From Colwellia sp. (GTDB lineage: Bacteria; Pseudomonadota; Gammaproteobacteria; Enterobacterales; Alteromonadaceae), in assembly GCA_020630795.1 (NCBI GenBank), contig JAHDIK010000002.1, positions 296,677 through 360,676 of the forward strand: a stretch of 64,000 bases of DNA, given 5' to 3'. Under the pieces are notes generated by a model. The model was not told where the DNA came from and did not search any database. It saw nothing but the letters and a program-made list of their open reading frames with translations. A program made the position numbers and the translations under genes. Position 1 is the first letter of the stretch. Every line of letters begins with the position of its first letter. Below are positions 60,438 to 64,000 of this stretch, piece after piece.

Positions 60438-63241
60438 TTTTTTCCAAATTTTTTAAAGCAAAATGGCAGAACAAAGACAGTAACGTTCGTATAACTGCTA
60501 TTAACGACGAACTGTTATTAGATAACCCAGAACACAAACGAATTATCACGACACTTGCACAAGAAGACGATAGTGAAATGGTAAGAAGAGCTGCACTGGT
60601 AAAGTTAAGTGAATACGACTTTTGGTTGGAACAAAGCCAGAGTAACTCTAATAAAAAAATTAGAGAATTTTTGCTTAAACAAATTAACCTAGTATTGCTT
60701 GGCGAGCACAAAAGCATTGTTATATCAAAAGACAAAAAGCTTGATTATATTAAAAGCGCATCATCTATTTTTGGGCTTGAAGCTTGGCTAAACGTTGAGG
60801 CTGATAGTGAAATTGTTATTGCCCTCTATGAAAAAATTAATAAGCCACAGTTATTAATGTCGGTGTTTTCACAAAAGCAAACAGCTGATGTTCAACGTTA
60901 CTTATTAGATGGCATAAACGATAAAGACATATTAGATAAGCTTATCAAAAAAGCTTGTAATGACGGCGTTACCCAACAAATAGCAACAAAAATTGCGAAG
61001 ATAGAACATTTATTAGAGCAACCTAAAATTGTTGCTAAAAAAGCACAGTTAAATCTCTCTAAGTTTTTAGCGCTAACTGATGTTGCTGACTACGGCGTAA
61101 TGGATGCTAAAAAATCTGATTTACTTGCTGAATGGACGACGTTAGCTGCAGAGTTTGATTGTTTAGCTGAACAAGAACGAGACGTTTTTGAAACAAAACA
61201 TCAAAATATAAGTGAGCAACTCGAAAAAATATTCGCTCCAAAAGCTGAAGCATACAAACAACAGCTTATTGCAGACAAGCTTAAAAAAGAACAGAACGCT
61301 GCGCGTGAGATTTTTGAAACAGAAACAACGGCATTAAACCAAAATTTAAGCACTTCTATTTTTGAGTTTGCTGAAGTAGATGAAGACGCTTTTAGTGCAA
61401 AAATAAATACATTGTATGAACAAGTGCAAAACTCACCGTTAAACGATTATGAGAAAAAGCATTTTTCATCGTTACTGGCTGATATTGAGTACAAGTTAAC
61501 GCAGTTACCTGTAATTGCACAGTCAGTGAGTGAAGCGACTTACCATATTTCAAAAATTTCGCAGTTAGCCTTACCAACAAATTCGGAAGAATTGAACGAA
61601 CGCCAACCCATATTTAAAGAGTGGGTAGCAAAGTGGCGTGAAATTGAAGATAAAGCGTCAGGTGTTTTACCTGAGTCAATTGTTAACGCATTTAAAGAAA
61701 TATCTGCTCATTGGAAGAAAGGGTTAGCGCCACTAATCGCAGAACAAAAAGCACAACTAACGCAAACTCAAAAGAAAATGAGTGAACTTAATCGTTTAAT
61801 ATCAAGTGGTAAATATAACATTGCTTTTGGTGTTTTTAAGCGAGTAGAAAAGTTGTTTAATCAATTATCAGACGCACAAAAAGCGAAAGCTCAAAAAGAG
61901 TTTGATAATGTTAGCGCAAAAATTGCGGACTTAAGTGATTGGGAACATTACATAGCAACGCCTCGTAAGCAAAAGCTATTAGAAGAAATTAAAGCATTAG
62001 TTGAAACGCCACTAGATAACCCAAACGACCAAGCAACTAAAGTAAAAGAATATCGAAAAGTATGGAACTCTTTAGGCCATGCTGATGATGAAGTAGAGCG
62101 CACATTAAATGCCGAGTTTAATGAATGTTGTGAAAAAGCGTTTGCTCCGTGTCGTTTGTTTTATAAAGAACAAGAAAAGATACGTGAGCAACATTTAGTT
62201 GTGAGACAAGCATTACTTGAAAACGTTAAAACATTCGCATCTAGCTATAATCAAGAACCTGTAAATTGGAAAGATGTAGATACACAGTTAAACCAATTTC
62301 AGCAACAGTGGCAAAATGCCGGTGAAGTTGAACGCTCTGTATATAAAACAATTCAAGCTGAATTTAACAACGCAATACGTCCTGTAAAAGCTGCAATTAA
62401 GTCGTATCAAGACAATAACGCATTGTTAAAACAGGAACTCATTAATCAAGCTCAGCAAGCAAGTGAAAGCGACGATGTATTTGCGGCCATTCAAACGGTA
62501 AAAAGCCTTCAAGCTAAATGGAAAGATATTGGATACAGCGGAGCTAAAAACGAAAACAAGTTATGGAAAGCGTTTAGATCTCATAATGATGAGCTTTTTA
62601 AAAAGCGTGACGAAGTTGCTAAATCAAATAAAGCAGAGCAGCAAGCCCAATTTACAGAGCTTTCTGAGCATTTAAATACATTAAATACTAAGTTAGACAC
62701 ATTGAATACAATTGCTGAATTATCTGCGATGAAGCCTGAATATGATGCTTTACTTAACAATGTATTAGCGATTAAACCTGTAAACAAAAGCCTTGTTAAG
62801 AATATTGAAAAAGCCTTATCGTCTATCGATTCAGATATCAATAATTTAAAAACAAACAAAGAAAAACAAAACTGGCAAAGTATTTTTGTGTTACTGGAAA
62901 ACATAGCAGCTAAAACAATCTCTGTTGATGAGCTTCAATCAAATGAAGCTTTTGCTCATATTTCACCGTCTTGGCAAAAGCGCTTAGTTGATGTGATGAA
63001 AAGTGAAGCACAAGCCGACCGTTTAGAGAAAACATTAGAGCTTGAAATATTCGCTGGCCAAGAATCGCCTGCAGAATACAAAGACCAACGAATGAAAGTT
63101 CAAGTAAAATTAATGCAGGAACAGATGTTGTCGGGTAATGCCGTTAATTTACAAGATAACTTTATCTCATGGTTACAGCAGGGCAGTTTAGATGAAGGTG
63201 ATCTAGCTTTGATTGAGCGTATTAAACCTATTTACTGCTGA
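60434..63241 (+). CDS. Large DUF349-domain helical protein
   Basis: 935 residues, cytosolic, almost wholly helical and rich in Lys/Glu/Gln, so probably an extended coiled-coil or spectrin-like rod. Repeated DUF349 units (about 75 residues each) recur around W-K/R-x-I/L motifs: FKEWVAKWREIEDKASGV, VKEYRKVWNSLGHADDEVERTLN, LNQFQQQWQNAGEVERSVY and LQAKWKDIGYSGAKNENKLWKAF. The N-terminal 100 residues have a HEAT-like stretch (DSEMVRRAALVKLSEYDFW). No catalytic residues are evident. Function unknown in this group. Confidence 0.8.
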   Translation: MIFSKFFKAKWQNKDSNVRITAINDELLLDNPEHKRIITTLAQEDDSEMVRRAALVKLSEYDFWLEQSQSNSNKKIREFLLKQINLVLLGEHKSIVISKDKKLDYIKSASSIFGLEAWLNVEADSEIVIALYEKINKPQLLMSVFSQKQTADVQRYLLDGINDKDILDKLIKKACNDGVTQQIATKIAKIEHLLEQPKIVAKKAQLNLSKFLALTDVADYGVMDAKKSDLLAEWTTLAAEFDCLAEQERDVFETKHQNISEQLEKIFAPKAEAYKQQLIADKLKKEQNAAREIFETETTALNQNLSTSIFEFAEVDEDAFSAKINTLYEQVQNSPLNDYEKKHFSSLLADIEYKLTQLPVIAQSVSEATYHISKISQLALPTNSEELNERQPIFKEWVAKWREIEDKASGVLPESIVNAFKEISAHWKKGLAPLIAEQKAQLTQTQKKMSELNRLISSGKYNIAFGVFKRVEKLFNQLSDAQKAKAQKEFDNVSAKIADLSDWEHYIATPRKQKLLEEIKALVETPLDNPNDQATKVKEYRKVWNSLGHADDEVERTLNAEFNECCEKAFAPCRLFYKEQEKIREQHLVVRQALLENVKTFASSYNQEPVNWKDVDTQLNQFQQQWQNAGEVERSVYKTIQAEFNNAIRPVKAAIKSYQDNNALLKQELINQAQQASESDDVFAAIQTVKSLQAKWKDIGYSGAKNENKLWKAFRSHNDELFKKRDEVAKSNKAEQQAQFTELSEHLNTLNTKLDTLNTIAELSAMKPEYDALLNNVLAIKPVNKSLVKNIEKALSSIDSDINNLKTNKEKQNWQSIFVLLENIAAKTISVDELQSNEAFAHISPSWQKRLVDVMKSEAQADRLEKTLELEIFAGQESPAEYKDQRMKVQVKLMQEQMLSGNAVNLQDNFISWLQQGSLDEGDLALIERIKPIYC

Positions 63242-63264
63242 TCAAACCACTAAAAATGATGAGG

Positions 63265-63300
63265 AAGCCCATGAACCTTTATAGTTTCATGGGCTTTTTT
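63265..63300 (+). terminator. Rho-independent terminator after the DUF349 gene
   Basis: AAGCCCATGAA / TTCATGGGCTT around a 10-base loop, followed by TTTT. It lies 24 bases after the stop. Confidence 0.92.
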
Positions 63301-63505
63301 GTTACTTTATTTATTCTAAAGTTAGTTTTGATCTATTGTGTTCACTTGGTGTTTAACATGTGGATCGATTCGTTGTTTTATGCTTCCTTTAGAACTAAGG
63401 ATATTGTTTTGTTTAAACGGTGAAATTGCCGCTCCACAATAAGCGGTATAAAATATAGAGATATTCCTGTGTCTAATTTAACCAATTATTAAAACATATA
63501 ACCTG

Positions 63506-63973
63506 ATGAAGTTAATCGCCCTCACACCGTCAAATATTCAAGAACTCATGTCATGGTTCACCAATGAAAGTGAAACGACTTCTTGGGGAGGGCCGCACTT
63601 CAATTACCCATTCGACATCGAATCTTTTCAAGCTGATTTAAAACTGAACGAATTACCTTCATATGGATTATTGTTAGAGGATAAAAGCACGCTCCTAGCG
63701 TTTGGTCAGTTTTATCGACGTTTAGGTCGGTGTCACTTAGCTCGATTGGTTGTCAATCCTGAATATAGAGGGCAGGGAGATGCTAAACAGTTTATTACTC
63801 AATTACTTGAAAAAGGGTTGGTAGAACTCGATACATCAGAGGCATCTTTATATGTTTATGAAAGTAATGTTAACGCGATTAAATTGTACAAAAAGCTAGG
63901 TTTTGAAACTACTGAGCTGCAAGATAACGACAGCATTAAAGATTGTTTGGACCCTGTAACACATTTTGTGTAA
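63506..63973 (+). CDS. GNAT-family N-acetyltransferase
   Basis: 155 residues. The acetyl-CoA-binding loop is LARLVVNPEYRGQGDAKQFITQLLEKGL (RGQGxA), and the C-terminal VYESNVNAIKLYKKLGFETTEL is the usual beta-6/7 element. The N-terminus (PSNIQELMSWFTNESETTSWGGPHF) is short, resembling RimI/YafP-like small GNATs. Substrate unknown. Its start follows CCTGATG with only weak ribosome-site complementarity. A 264-base gap upstream holds the DUF349 terminator and no other feature I can support. Confidence 0.88.
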   Translation: MKLIALTPSNIQELMSWFTNESETTSWGGPHFNYPFDIESFQADLKLNELPSYGLLLEDKSTLLAFGQFYRRLGRCHLARLVVNPEYRGQGDAKQFITQLLEKGLVELDTSEASLYVYESNVNAIKLYKKLGFETTELQDNDSIKDCLDPVTHFV

Positions 63974-64000
63974 CTACCAAGTTTAAATAACATCTTTTAA

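Overview
The window is an A+T-rich chromosomal segment of a marine gammaproteobacterium, most probably order Alteromonadales and close to Colwelliaceae (Colwellia/Thalassotalea). This is inferred from three things. Conserved enterobacterial-type gene orders are kept (rluE-nudJ-mnmA-hflD-purB next to icd; clpS-clpA facing infA-aat; lrp-ftsK-lolA-rarA-serS; perM/bepA/yfgD; fadE/yafJ). FadR-like and LiuR-like operators sit where that order uses them. A monomeric and a dimeric isocitrate dehydrogenase lie in tandem, as reported for cold-adapted Colwellia/Vibrio ABE-1. I see no rRNA, prophage, insertion sequence, integron or CRISPR array.

Region 1 (1-8.9 kb, minus strand) is the accessory part and the most interesting one. 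It is a five-gene cluster read right to left: a TPR plus outer-membrane beta-barrel protein, a secreted FecR-domain protein with a beta-rich C-terminal domain, a giant lipoprotein with 11 tandem-95/cadherin-like repeats, a metallo-beta-lactamase-fold hydrolase, and a CHASE2 sensor protein cut by the window edge. Spacing is tight, and the cluster has a candidate promoter whose -35 box lies inside a 21-bp inverted repeat. It looks like an envelope sensing or surface-display module. Next to it is a separate DUF5916 outer-membrane protein (9.1-11.4 kb).

Region 2 (11.6-15.6 kb) holds two small membrane proteins, dnaQ, a TIGR03503-type membrane-anchored protein and four identical tRNA-Asp genes in exact 125-bp repeats. 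Region 3 (15.9-21.4 kb) is fatty-acid oxidation: two acyl-CoA dehydrogenases, each with a FadR-like operator, plus yafJ. Region 4 (21.4-33.7 kb) has purM-purN, a DUF2066 gene with hda, an unusual lipoprotein with a HELAH zinc-protease signature, yfgD, bepA, a TusA-like protein, a PerM-like exporter and leucine dehydrogenase with two LiuR-like palindromes.

Region 5 (33.8-42.4 kb) is tRNA/rRNA modification and purine genes (purB, hflD, mnmA, nudJ, rluE), divergent from the two isocitrate dehydrogenases, then cspD. Region 6 (42.6-48.1 kb) gathers the N-degron machinery: clpS-clpA on one strand and trxB-aat-bpt-infA on the other. Region 7 (48.3-56.4 kb) has ald divergent from lrp, then ftsK, lolA, rarA, crcB and serS, several with overlapping ends. 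Region 8 (56.5-64 kb) has a TlpA-like redoxin, an M14 carboxypeptidase, an alanine/glycine symporter, a zinc-ribbon membrane protein, a YeaC/DUF349 pair and a GNAT acetyltransferase. Most transcription units end in clear Rho-independent terminators, many symmetrical enough to serve both strands.
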